DNA of 64,000 nt. Origin: JAVBJV01 sp031546815 (lineage in GTDB: Bacteria; Pseudomonadota; Alphaproteobacteria; Acetobacterales; Acetobacteraceae). The position numbers and the translations under genes are program-made. The notes under the pieces are model-generated. The model ran no database searches and was not told the DNA's origin. It worked only from the letters and a program-made list of their open reading frames with translations. How positions within the stretch are numbered: the stretch's first letter is position 1; each line of letters starts with the position of its first letter. Shown one piece after another: positions 49,736 to 57,625 of the stretch. The stretch lies in assembly GCA_031546815.1 (NCBI GenBank), contig JAVBJV010000018.1, positions 1 to 64,000 of the forward strand, given 5' to 3'.

Positions 49736-50602
49736 TCAAGCTATCTGGAGGTTCTGCAGCGTCTGTTCCAGTTCCTCGAAGGAGGGCATGTGTTCGTTCG
49801 GCGCCATCTTGCGGCCGGTTTCCACGCTGATCTGCGGCGCATTGCCATGCAGGTGAGAGACCAGTACCGCGCGGATCACCTCGTAATAGCGGGCTTCGTC
49901 CTCGACGATGGCCTTCAGGCGCACGGCCAGCGGTCCCACCAGACCATAGGCGAGCAGCACGCCCAGGAACGTTCCCACCAGCGCCCCGCCGATCATCTTG
50001 CCGAGCACGGCGGGCGGTTCGTTGATGTGCGACATGGTCTTGATCACGCCCATCACCGCGGCGACGATCCCCAGCGCGGGCAGCCCGTCGGCCATGGTCT
50101 GCAGGGCGTGCGAGGGGTGCAGTTCCTCGTTCAGGGTCTTCTTCAGTTCGCGGGCGATCAGATCTTCGATCTGGTGCGGGTCGTCGGCGTTCATGCCGAC
50201 CATGCGCAGATAGTCGCAGATCATCCGTACGGCGCGATCGTCGCCCAGGATCTTCGGGAATTTCTGGAAGGCCGGGCTTTCGGATGGCTTTACTATGTGC
50301 GGGTCCAGCGCCATGTTGCCTTTGCTGGCGGCCAGACGGACCAGATAATACAGCAGACTGAGCAGGTCCGCGTAATCGGATTCGTGGAAGCGCTCGCCCT
50401 TCATGATCTTGCCGAAGCCGCCCAGCGTGTGTTTCACCGCGTGCATCGAATTCGACATCACGAAGGTGCCGACGGCGGCGCCCCCGATGATCATCATTTC
50501 GAACGGCAGGGCCGCCAGAATCGGGCCCAGACTGCCACCCGCCATCATATAGCCGCCAAACACGCAGATCAGCAGAAAGACAAGTCCGGCAATTGCGGTC
50601 AT
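49736..50602 (-). CDS. motA: Flagellar motor stator protein MotA
   Basis: A 288-residue inner-membrane protein forming, with MotB, the proton channel that drives the flagellar rotor. It has four helices, with the cytoplasmic loop between TM2 and TM3 carrying the rotor-interaction charges (GFGKIMKGERFHESDYADLLSLLY near 62-85). The TM3-TM4 segments are GLPALGIVAAVMGVIKTM and GKMIGGALVGTFLGVLLAYGLVGPLA with the conserved prolines. Length is typical. It overlaps motB by ATGA. No other flagellar genes are in the window. Confidence 0.95.
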   Translation of the reverse strand: MTAIAGLVFLLICVFGGYMMAGGSLGPILAALPFEMMIIGGAAVGTFVMSNSMHAVKHTLGGFGKIMKGERFHESDYADLLSLLYYLVRLAASKGNMALDPHIVKPSESPAFQKFPKILGDDRAVRMICDYLRMVGMNADDPHQIEDLIARELKKTLNEELHPSHALQTMADGLPALGIVAAVMGVIKTMSHINEPPAVLGKMIGGALVGTFLGVLLAYGLVGPLAVRLKAIVEDEARYYEVIRAVLVSHLHGNAPQISVETGRKMAPNEHMPSFEELEQTLQNLQIA

Positions 50603-51645
50603 GGCGAGGATGGCTCCGTTGTGGATGGTCCCGCAGCGCGCAGGACGACAATAGCAACGCGGCGGTTTGCCGCGCCCATTGGATTATCCCGCAACAGCGG
50701 GTCGCGATCGGCATTGCCGGTTACGTTGCGAATACGTGCTTCCGGTAGACCGGATTCAATCAGGATCCGGCGTGTGGCATTGGCGCGTTCGGTCGACAGT
50801 TCCCAGTTGCCGCGTTCGTTGCCGCGGAAGCGGGTAGAATCGGTGTGTCCGGCGATCGACAGATCATTCGGCAGGCGAACAAGGGTCGGCACGATCTTGG
50901 CCAGCAACTGACGCGTACGTTCGTTGGGAGCGGCCGAGCTGAGTGCGAACATCGGCTTGTTGTCGGCGTCGAGAATCTGGATGCGCAGACCTTCGGGCGT
51001 GCGGTCGATCGAGAGCTGGCTGGAGAATTCGGCCAGTGACGGATCTGCGGCGACGGATTCGCGAATGGTAGCGGCCGCCTGTGTGAACGCTTCGTCTTCG
51101 CGGCGCGCCAGTTCGGCACGCAACGCCGCTTCGCTGGCACGCGCGGATTCACGCGCATAATCGCCGCCCGTGGCGTTGGGCTGGTTCGAGGCACCGTTGG
51201 CGCGCTGCTGTTGGCTCTGCGGGCCACCGTCGCGATACTGCTGCGGGTCCTCACCGCCATCGCGGTGCTGCTGCAACTGAGCGGGGGTTTCGCTGTCGTC
51301 TTCTTCTTCGACCTGCACCGGCTGCGGGCCGGGAACGATATCGATCTGCCCGAGCTGCGAGATCGCCTGCCCGGCATCGTTGGGCGAGCTGCCGCCAAAT
51401 GGCGCGCCGGACCCAGACAGGGTTTTGCCGAAGATGTTCATGGGGCTGAAATAGTCAGCAAGACCGCGGCGCTGTTCTTCTGTGGTGGCATTCAGCAGCC
51501 ACATCAGCAGGAAGAACGCCATCATGGCGGTCACGAAGTCGGCGTACGCAACTTTCCAGGCACCACCATGGTGCCCGCCTTCCACAATCTCTTCCTTACG
51601 GATGATGATTGTGCTTCCCTTGTTGCGGTTCGAAGATTTTACCAT
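50599..51645 (-). CDS. motB: Flagellar motor stator protein MotB
   Basis: A 348-residue stator partner of MotA that anchors to peptidoglycan. A single N-terminal helix carries the proton-binding aspartate (WKVAYADFVTAMMAFFLLMW, about 30-49). A long Gln/Glu/Ser-rich linker (about 105-190) is followed by a C-terminal OmpA-like domain with SIAGHTDSTRF and NWELSTERANATRRILIESG (about 260-300). The linker is longer and more polar than in Enterobacteria. First gene of the motBA pair; the upstream gap (51646-51791) is shared with the divergent SYLF gene. Confidence 0.94.
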   Translation of the reverse strand: MVKSSNRNKGSTIIIRKEEIVEGGHHGGAWKVAYADFVTAMMAFFLLMWLLNATTEEQRRGLADYFSPMNIFGKTLSGSGAPFGGSSPNDAGQAISQLGQIDIVPGPQPVQVEEEDDSETPAQLQQHRDGGEDPQQYRDGGPQSQQQRANGASNQPNATGGDYARESARASEAALRAELARREDEAFTQAAATIRESVAADPSLAEFSSQLSIDRTPEGLRIQILDADNKPMFALSSAAPNERTRQLLAKIVPTLVRLPNDLSIAGHTDSTRFRGNERGNWELSTERANATRRILIESGLPEARIRNVTGNADRDPLLRDNPMGAANRRVAIVVLRAAGPSTTEPSSP

Positions 51646-51709
51646 CGCTCTGCCTGTTTCCAGAGGGCAGAATGGACGCGAAAACTTAAGCGCCGTTTAA
51701 ATGACGGCA

Positions 51710-51733
51710 CGTATCTGGCGCATGGCAGATACG
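51710..51733. promoter_or_regulatory. Inverted repeat between motB and the SYLF gene
   Basis: A perfect 8-bp inverted repeat CGTATCTG/CAGATACG with an 8-base spacer in the divergent gap. It could be an operator for either gene or a leader hairpin of the SYLF gene, whose ATG is at 51792. Confidence 0.35.
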
Positions 51734-51791
51734 AACGATGGCTGCGTAAGGTAAGAACATCGCTAACGCATTGCTGTAACAGGAGAATCCA

Positions 51792-52358
51792 ATGATAAAC
51801 CTCACCCGTCGTAAGCTGCTGCCCACACTGGCAGCAGCCCTCCCGACCGCTGCAGCACTGGTATCGACCACCGCACATGCAGCTACACGGAGAGAAATTG
51901 ACCAGAAAGTTAACCAGGCGTTGAACGGTCTGTATGCATCGCATGCATCCAGGCGGACTTTGGCTGAACGTGCCAAGGGCATTCTGGTATTCCCCAACAT
52001 CGTCAAGGCTGGCCTTGTGGTCGGTGGAGAATTTGGCGAAGGCGCCCTGCGTCGCAATGGACGGACTGACGGGTACTACAACATTGCCGCGGCATCGTTC
52101 GGGTTGCAGGCTGGTGCGCAGAGCTTCTCGATGGCGCTGCTGTTCATGACTGACAGCGCATTGGGATATCTGAACCAGAGCGCCGGCTGGCAGATCGGCA
52201 CCGGCCCCACCTTCGTGGTGGCCGACGAAGGTTTCGCCCAGCATTACTCGAGCACGACCGTCAGTCAGGATGTGATCGCCTATATCTATGGGCAGCAGGG
52301 GCTGATGGGCGGCATCAGCGTTGAAGGCGCCAAGATCACGCGCATTCATCCGAACTGA
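51792..52358 (+). CDS. SYLF (Ysc84-like) lipid-binding domain protein
   Basis: A 188-residue exported protein. The leader MINLTRRKLLPTLAAALPTAAALVSTTAHA has a twin-Arg. The SYLF domain follows, with RTLAERAKGILVFPNIVKAGLVVGGEFGEG (about 56-85), YYNIAAASFGLQAGAQSFS near 96 and the C-terminal QGLMGGISVEGAKITRI. SYLF domains bind phosphoinositides in eukaryotes; the bacterial role is unknown. GGAGAATCC precedes the ATG. It ends at a strong terminator, so it is monocistronic. Confidence 0.88.
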   Translation: MINLTRRKLLPTLAAALPTAAALVSTTAHAATRREIDQKVNQALNGLYASHASRRTLAERAKGILVFPNIVKAGLVVGGEFGEGALRRNGRTDGYYNIAAASFGLQAGAQSFSMALLFMTDSALGYLNQSAGWQIGTGPTFVVADEGFAQHYSSTTVSQDVIAYIYGQQGLMGGISVEGAKITRIHPN

Positions 52359-52394
52359 AAATAACCGACTGGATCTTCTACTGTAGATAAACGC

Positions 52395-52427
52395 AAACGC
52401 CCTGCTGGAAATCGGCAGGGCGTTTTT
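52395..52427 (+). terminator. Terminator of the SYLF gene
   Basis: A 9-bp stem ACGCCCTGC/GCAGGGCGT, extended by A-T pairs, with a 9-base loop and a TTTTT tail. It starts about 37 bp past the SYLF stop codon. Confidence 0.92.
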
Positions 52428-52562
52428 GCGTGTGTAGTTTAAAATATCGTAGAAATTATAGATCATCCAGGTTGAGTATTATTTGGTGGCCAATCCTGAT
52501 GGTATTGCTTCTCTAAAATTACCGCCTCTTGAATTTGTTTTTATTGAAATCCGTCCTCAGGT

Positions 52563-52605
52563 GGTGGCAGCGTTGCCGCCGAGAGGGACGACCAAGTTCC
52601 CTCGG
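52563..52605 (+). promoter_or_regulatory. Two consecutive leader hairpins before the MHS transporter
   Basis: GGTGGCA/TGCCGCC (52563-52580, one G-U pair) is followed immediately by CCGA-GGGA/TCCCTCGG with a 2-base bulge (52579-52605), ending 24 bp before the ATG at 52630. They may form a 5' leader structure controlling the transporter; no T tract follows. The remainder of the gap 52428-52562 is AT-rich without a visible gene. Confidence 0.35.
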
Positions 52606-52629
52606 ATAAGGTCAGGGAGCAACGTCCAT

Positions 52630-54273
52630 ATGAATTCAGCCAGCACAGAAGCGGCAGCTGCGCCGCTACCAGGCTATACGCATACAGTGACAAAAAGCGA
52701 GGAACGGCGCGTTATCTTTGCGTCGTCGCTTGGCACGGTTTTCGAGTGGTACGACTTTTATCTTTACGCAACACTCGCACCGTTTTTCGCGGCGCTGTTC
52801 TTCCCGCCAGGGAACGATACAGCGGCACTGCTGTCGGCATTCGCCACCTATGCCGCGGGCTTTCTGGTGCGTCCGTTCGGCGCGCTGGTGTTCGGCCGTA
52901 TTGGGGATCTGGTCGGGCGTAAGTACACATTCCTCGTCACCATCATGGTGATGGGTATCTCGACCTTCGCCACCGGCCTGCTGCCGACCTTCGCCAGCAT
53001 CGGCTGGTTCGCGCCGCTGATCCTGGTGATCCTGCGTCTGCTGCAGGGCCTGGCGCTGGGCGGCGAATACGGTGGTGCGGCGACATACGTTGCCGAACAT
53101 GCACACCCGAAGAAGCGCGGTCTGGCGACAAGCTGGATCCAGACCACGGCGACACTGGGCTTCTTCCTGTCGCTGGCGGTGATCGGTATCTGCCGCGTGA
53201 CGATGGATCCGGCGACGTTCGCATCGTGGGGCTGGCGCCTGCCGTTCCTGGTGTCGCTGCTGCTGCTGGTATTCTCGATCTATATCCGCATGAAGCTGAA
53301 CGAAAGCCCACTGTTCAAGCAGATGAAAGCCGAAGGCCGTGGCTCGAAGTCGCCGCTGACCGACAGCTTTCTGCGCTACCCGAACAACAAGTACGTGCTG
53401 CTGGCACTGCTGGGTGCCACGGCGGGGCAGGGTGTGGTCTGGTACACGGGGCAGTTCTATGCGCTGTTCTTCCTGACCATCACGCTGAAGGTCGATTACC
53501 TGACCGCCTATACGATGATCGCGGTGGCACTGCTGATGGGCACGCCGTTCTTCATCTTCTTCGGCTGGCTGTCGGACAAGATCGGCCGCCTGAAGATCAT
53601 CATGGCGGGCTGCATCATCGCGGCGCTGACTTACTTCCCGCTGTTCGGCGCGCTGACCACGGCGGTGAATCCGGATCTGGCGCGCTTCCAGCAGAACGTG
53701 CCTGTGCAGGTGGCGGCAGATGCCAACACATGTAACTTCCACATCTTCGTGGGGCCGTGGTCGACGTTCTCGGCCTGCGATCGTGCGCAGGACTTCCTGA
53801 CCAAATCGGGCCTGTCCTTCACCCGCATTCCGGCGGAACCCGGCAAGCCACTGGTAGTGATGATTGGCGACACGCGTCTGGAGGGCTTCAGTGCGGCGGA
53901 CTACAACGCGGCGCTGAAGGCGGCCGGATACCCCAGCTCGGCCGACACCAACAAGATCAACTGGCCGGTCGCGATGGCGATCCTGTTCGTGATGCTGATC
54001 TACGTGACGATGGTCTATGGCCCGATTGCGGCGTTCCTGGTGGAACTGTTCCCCACCCAGATTCGCTACACATCGATGTCGCTGCCCTATCACATCGGCA
54101 ATGGCTGGTTCGGCGGCATGCTGCCGCTGCTGGCAACAGCCTTGGTCGCGTGGTCGGGGAACATCTACTACGGGCTGTGGTACCCGATCGTCGTGGCGGT
54201 GTTCACCGCAGTGGTCGGCATATTGTTCCTGCGTGAAACGAAGGATGTGGATCTGCATACGCACAGCCACTGA
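52630..54273 (+). CDS. MFS transporter, metabolite:H+ symporter (MHS) family
   Basis: A 547-residue proton symporter of the inner membrane. ASSLGTVFEWYDFYLYATLA (about 34-53), GRIGDLVGRKYTF near 95, LRLLQGLALGGEYGGAATYVAEHA (about 137-160) and GWLSDKIGRLKI near 315 are hallmarks of the ShiA/KgtP-like MHS group. Substrates in this group are small organic acids. A polar segment of roughly 105 residues (about 345-445, with two Cys) interrupts the C-terminal helices and should face the periplasm. The ATG at 52630 has GGGAG about 11 bases upstream; the open frame back to 52483 is rejected. A palindromic element begins at the base after its stop codon. Confidence 0.9.
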   Translation: MNSASTEAAAAPLPGYTHTVTKSEERRVIFASSLGTVFEWYDFYLYATLAPFFAALFFPPGNDTAALLSAFATYAAGFLVRPFGALVFGRIGDLVGRKYTFLVTIMVMGISTFATGLLPTFASIGWFAPLILVILRLLQGLALGGEYGGAATYVAEHAHPKKRGLATSWIQTTATLGFFLSLAVIGICRVTMDPATFASWGWRLPFLVSLLLLVFSIYIRMKLNESPLFKQMKAEGRGSKSPLTDSFLRYPNNKYVLLALLGATAGQGVVWYTGQFYALFFLTITLKVDYLTAYTMIAVALLMGTPFFIFFGWLSDKIGRLKIIMAGCIIAALTYFPLFGALTTAVNPDLARFQQNVPVQVAADANTCNFHIFVGPWSTFSACDRAQDFLTKSGLSFTRIPAEPGKPLVVMIGDTRLEGFSAADYNAALKAAGYPSSADTNKINWPVAMAILFVMLIYVTMVYGPIAAFLVELFPTQIRYTSMSLPYHIGNGWFGGMLPLLATALVAWSGNIYYGLWYPIVVAVFTAVVGILFLRETKDVDLHTHSH

Positions 54274-54419
54274 GAGCCTGTCTTGAAATGCTAACTGCCG
54301 CGGCCGTCTGGCAGAACTTTCCTGCGTTTCCGGTGCTCACGGACTCAAAAGTCCGCTGCGCGCCGGGTCTCGGAAAGCACCACCATGCGACTCGCGGCAG
54401 CACATTTGAAAACAGGCTC
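54274..54419. repeat. Palindromic/MITE-like intergenic element, copy 2
   Basis: A 146-bp element directly following the MHS transporter stop. Its ends are imperfect 17-bp terminal inverted repeats (54274-54290 and 54403-54419, 15 of 17 matching). Nested inside are TTTCCG/CGGAAA (54327-54332, 54371-54376) and a GGACT/AGTCC hairpin (54341-54354). The core 54301-54334 matches the element at 47704-47737 in 28 of 34 positions. No transposase or clear target duplication is seen. It is either a non-autonomous insertion remnant or a structured intergenic RNA family. Confidence 0.72.
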
Positions 54420-54463
54420 AAGATCCATCACTGAACAAGAACAACAGGTGGATCAAAAAACTT

Positions 54464-54490
54464 CGGCAGGGGATCGCTCCCCTGCCGTTT
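54464..54490. terminator. Bidirectional terminator between the MHS and ferredoxin-NADP reductase genes
   Basis: A perfect 9-bp CGGCAGGGG/CCCCTGCCG stem with a 6-base loop. TTTTCTTTT follows on the plus strand and a TTTTTT run follows on the minus strand (AAAAAA at 54455-54460), so it can end both convergent transcripts. Confidence 0.9.
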
Positions 54491-54513
54491 TCTTTTGTCC
54501 GTCTGAGAAACGC

Positions 54514-55296
54514 TTACTTGTCCACGTAGGCCTTCTCGATCACGAAGTCGCCTTCCTCACCGGAATTGCCTTCGGTGAAGCCCATGCCCTTCATCATCTC
54601 GCGGCCTTGCAGCATCAGCTCGGGGCTGCCGCAGAACATCACGCGGTCCTCGCTCTTGCTGAAGCCATGGCCGGGGCGGCCCAGATCAGCGAACAGCTCG
54701 CCCGACTGGATCAGGTCGGTGATGCGGCCCTGCTTCTTGAACGGCTCGCGCGTCACGGTGGGGTAATAGACCAGCTGGTTGGTGACCATCTCGCCCAGGA
54801 ATTCGTCCTGCGGTAGTTCCTTGGTGATGAAGTCGGCATAGGCCAGCTCTTCCACCGTGCGGCAGGTATGCGTCACCACGACGCGTTCGAACCGTTCGTA
54901 TGTTTCCGGGTCCTGGATCAGCGACAGGAACGGCGCCAGGCCGGTGCCGGTCGAGATCAGCCACAGCGTCTTGCCCGGGCGCAGATTGTCGAGCAGCAGC
55001 GTGCCGGTCGGCTTGTGCGCAACCAGCAGTGTGTCGCCCACCTTGATGTGCTGCAGGCGCGATGTCAGCGGCCCGTTCTGCACCTTGATGCTGAACCATT
55101 CCAGATAGCCGACATGCGGCGAGCTGGCGATGGAATAGGCGCGCGTGAGGGGGCGCCCATCAACATCGATCCCGATCATCGTGAATTCACCGCTGCGGAA
55201 GCGGAAACCGGGGTCGCGTGTGGTCCGGATGGTGAACAGGGAATCCGTCCAGTGGTGGACGTGCGTGACGCGTTCGTGAACCAGATTGACTGCCAT
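54514..55296 (-). CDS. fpr: Ferredoxin/flavodoxin--NADP(+) reductase
   Basis: A 260-residue cytoplasmic FAD enzyme exchanging electrons between NADPH and ferredoxin or flavodoxin. The FAD-binding motif RAYSIASSP (about 50-58), the phosphate loop VAHKPTGTLLLDNL, the NADP motif ISTGTGLAPFLSLI (about 113-126), VTHTCRTVEELAY and FCGSPELM (about 221) are all present. It ends VEKAYVDK, the terminal aromatic-plus-short-tail arrangement of the bacterial Fpr subclass. Monocistronic; it ends at the bidirectional terminator at 54464. Confidence 0.94.
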   Translation of the reverse strand: MAVNLVHERVTHVHHWTDSLFTIRTTRDPGFRFRSGEFTMIGIDVDGRPLTRAYSIASSPHVGYLEWFSIKVQNGPLTSRLQHIKVGDTLLVAHKPTGTLLLDNLRPGKTLWLISTGTGLAPFLSLIQDPETYERFERVVVTHTCRTVEELAYADFITKELPQDEFLGEMVTNQLVYYPTVTREPFKKQGRITDLIQSGELFADLGRPGHGFSKSEDRVMFCGSPELMLQGREMMKGMGFTEGNSGEEGDFVIEKAYVDK

Positions 55297-55454
55297 GATA
55301 AGCGCTTCATGCCCGAGACTGCGTATTGCCTCAACCCCTAGAAATTACTGTGTTCTTTCAGTGGGTTTGGATATCGTAACCGGAACGGAAATGCAGTGTG
55401 GTTGCAAATCCACGCTTATCCGGCAGTATTCGGGTGAAGTCTGAAGGATGGATT

Positions 55455-56135
55455 ATGGAATATCCGGTTGGTCCCGAAGTGGACACTGTCCCCCGTCCGT
55501 TACCCGCGCGCGTGGCGCATGGTGGTGCGTATTGCACGCTGGAACCGTTGCACACGCGTCATAGCGCAGATCTGTGGCAGGCGGCCCAGGGGGCGGATAG
55601 CAGCTGGACCTGGCTCGGCTACGGCCCGTTTGCCGATGCGACGGCCCTGGCCCGCCATGTGGCCGGGTTTGCCGTTCAGCACGACCCGATGGCCTGGGCT
55701 GTGCGGCCGACGGCTACGGGCGTTGCCTCGGGCTGGCTGACGCTGATGGAGATCCAGCCTGCCAATGCCGCGATCGAGCTGGGGCATATCTGGTTTTCCC
55801 CCCGTATGCAGCGCACGCGCGCCGCGACCGAGGCGATGTTCCTGCTGATGCGCCATGCGATGGACGACCTTGGTTACCGTCGGCTGGTCTGGAAATGCAA
55901 CGCGCTGAACACCCCCTCGCGCCGCGCGGCGGAACGGCTGGGCTTTACGTACGAGGGCACGCTGCGGGCGCATCTGGTGGTCAAGGGACGTCTGCGTGAC
56001 ACGGCGTTCTTCTCGATTCTGGCGGATGAGTGGCCGGTGCGACGCGATGCGCTGGTGGCGTGGCTATCGCCCGACAATTTCGACGCCGAGGGCAATGCGC
56101 GCCGCGGTCTGGCCGAGATCCGCGCGGCGGGCTGA
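55455..56135 (+). CDS. GNAT acetyltransferase, RimJ/RimL type
   Basis: A 226-residue cytoplasmic N-acetyltransferase. Typical features of the RimJ/RimL subgroup are CTLEPLHTRHSADLW near 27-41, VASGWLTLMEIQPANAAIELGHIWF (about 88-112), the acetyl-CoA region MQRTRAATEAMFLLMRHAMDDLGYRRLVWKC split over 116-147, and NTPSRRAAERLGFTYEG (about 151-167). Target unknown; relatives acetylate ribosomal protein N-termini or small amines. The ATG at 55455 has GAAGGATGG upstream. Ends at the shared hairpin at 56141. Confidence 0.9.
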   Translation: MEYPVGPEVDTVPRPLPARVAHGGAYCTLEPLHTRHSADLWQAAQGADSSWTWLGYGPFADATALARHVAGFAVQHDPMAWAVRPTATGVASGWLTLMEIQPANAAIELGHIWFSPRMQRTRAATEAMFLLMRHAMDDLGYRRLVWKCNALNTPSRRAAERLGFTYEGTLRAHLVVKGRLRDTAFFSILADEWPVRRDALVAWLSPDNFDAEGNARRGLAEIRAAG

Positions 56136-56140
56136 AACAG

Positions 56141-56172
56141 ATGTGGCGTCAGCCGACCGGCTGACGCCACAT
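56141..56172. terminator. Bidirectional terminator between the GNAT and gmd genes
   Basis: A perfect 14-bp inverted repeat (56141-56154 and 56159-56172) with a 4-base loop. GGTGTTTT follows on the plus strand. It lies 5 bp beyond the GNAT stop codon and 26 bp beyond the gmd stop codon. Confidence 0.85.
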
Positions 56173-56198
56173 GGTGTTTTATGCGGCCTATGGCTGGT

Positions 56199-57233
56199 TC
56201 AGAACGAGAACCCGGCCTTGTTACGGCGCAGGTCTGCTTCGACCATCATCTTGCACAGATCTTCGAGGGGGGTTTTGGGTTCCCATCCCAGAATTTCGCG
56301 TGCGCGTGTTGAGTCGCCGATCAGCAGATCCACTTCTGCCGGACGGTAGAATTTCGGGTTGATGCGCACCAGGGTTTTGCCGGTCGCCACATCGATCCCG
56401 GTTTCGTTTTCGGCGGCCCCTTCGAAGCGCAGAGTCACATTGGCTGCCTTGAATGCCATGGAGACAAAATCGCGTACTGTTACGGTGCGATTGGTCGCCA
56501 GTACGAACGTATCCGGCTGATCAACCTGCAGCATACGCCACATGCCCTCGACATATTCCTTGGCAAAGCCCCAGTCGCGCTGGGCATCAAGGTTGCCGAG
56601 TTCAAGGGCGTCCAGCTGACCGAGTTGGATCTTGGCAACCCCATCGGTGATTTTCCGGGTTACGAACTCGCGTCCACGCAGGGGGGATTCGTGATTGAAC
56701 AGGATCCCGCTGCTGCCGAAGATGCCGTAGCTTTCCCAGTAATTGACCGTCATCCAGTGCGCAAACAACTTCGCCACGCCATAGGGACTGCGTGGATAGA
56801 AGGGGGTATCTTCTCTCTGTGGGATGGCCTGAACCTTGCCGAACATCTCGGACGTCGAGGCCTGATAGAAACGGGCTTTCGGATTTACAATCCGGATTGC
56901 CTCAAGGAGGTTAAGCGCGCCAATACCTGTAATTTCTGCCGTTGTGACCGGCTGATCGAAAGACACGCCGACGAAGCTTTGTGCCGCAAGATTGTAGACT
57001 TCGGTTGCGTCGGTGACTTGAAGAAGCCGAATGCTGGAAGCCAGATCGGTCAGATCATATTCAATAAGATGCAGGTGGGGATGCTTGTCGATCCCCAGTT
57101 CTTCAATACGCCAGAAATTGACCGAGCTCGTTCGACGGTATGTACCATAAACGGAATATCCCTTTTCCAGCAAAAGCTGGGCGAGGTAAGCTCCATCCTG
57201 TCCGGTGACGCCAGTGATGATTGCTGTTTTCAT
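56199..57233 (-). CDS. gmd: GDP-mannose 4,6-dehydratase
   Basis: A 344-residue SDR enzyme making GDP-4-keto-6-deoxy-mannose, precursor of fucose, rhamnose or perosamine residues. Present are the cofactor loop GVTGQDGAYLAQLLLEKGY (about 8-26), YNLAAQSFVGVSFDQPV (about 81-97), STSEMFGK near 127, the catalytic SPYGVAKLFAHW (YxxxK, about 148-159) and FNHESPLRG near 179. Length is normal. None of the usual next enzymes (Fcl, Rmd, Per) is in the window. Base composition is visibly richer in A/T than the flanking core genes and codon use differs, in keeping with the glycan island that follows. Confidence 0.94.
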   Translation of the reverse strand: MKTAIITGVTGQDGAYLAQLLLEKGYSVYGTYRRTSSVNFWRIEELGIDKHPHLHLIEYDLTDLASSIRLLQVTDATEVYNLAAQSFVGVSFDQPVTTAEITGIGALNLLEAIRIVNPKARFYQASTSEMFGKVQAIPQREDTPFYPRSPYGVAKLFAHWMTVNYWESYGIFGSSGILFNHESPLRGREFVTRKITDGVAKIQLGQLDALELGNLDAQRDWGFAKEYVEGMWRMLQVDQPDTFVLATNRTVTVRDFVSMAFKAANVTLRFEGAAENETGIDVATGKTLVRINPKFYRPAEVDLLIGDSTRAREILGWEPKTPLEDLCKMMVEADLRRNKAGFSF

Positions 57234-57625
57234 AGTAACTCTGTAGCCCCCGTCAAATTTCTTTCAAGCGTATAGCTTGGGGTCTTTCTCGAGGGAAGAG
57301 AGCACTCAAAATTGCTTTTGATGAAGCAATAATTCCTGTCTGCCTTTGGAAATCACCATTAGCTAATGGGGCGTGAAATGCCCCTTCATAACTGTAATTC
57401 TACAAGGCCTATAGATAAGATGGATTTCGATATATCCCAATCTTTGCCACAAAAAAACGAGCAAACTTGACGATTTATTTTGTGCCCTGTAATCCCCCGA
57501 ACACTCTATCCTTTGGGGTCAAAGGGCTTTTTAGAAGGTTACCCGTGCTGAGCTTAAAATATTTATTAAGAGTAATATTTCGAGGTTCAGTGCTGGCTTA
57601 ATAATAAATAGGAACGTTAAACGTC
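57234..57625. promoter_or_regulatory. AT-rich divergent intergenic region upstream of the glycan island
   Basis: A 392-bp gap without a gene. It holds a perfect 14-bp palindrome CCATTAGCTAATGG (57356-57369), a GGGGC/GCCCC hairpin (57368-57384), a possible -35 TTGACG (about 57468-57473) with a poor -10, and a hairpin CCTTTG/CAAAGG (57510-57525) followed by GCTTTTT. The last looks like an intrinsic terminator on the plus strand about 95 bp before the first glycosyltransferase-like gene. Promoters for gmd (minus) and for the tandem genes (plus) must lie here. Confidence 0.5.

Noticed and set aside
52666..54270. A 534-codon minus-strand frame opposite the MHS transporter
   Set aside because: Composition is Arg/Gln/His-rich and it mirrors the coding strand; no ribosome site or motif.
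54274..54419. A complete insertion sequence
   Set aside because: Terminal inverted repeats are present but the element is only 146 bp and contains no open frame. Only a MITE/REP-type label is justified.
57356..57384. A phage or island attachment site at the palindromes upstream of the glycan island
   Set aside because: No tRNA gene, integrase or matching direct repeat was found on the other side of the island.
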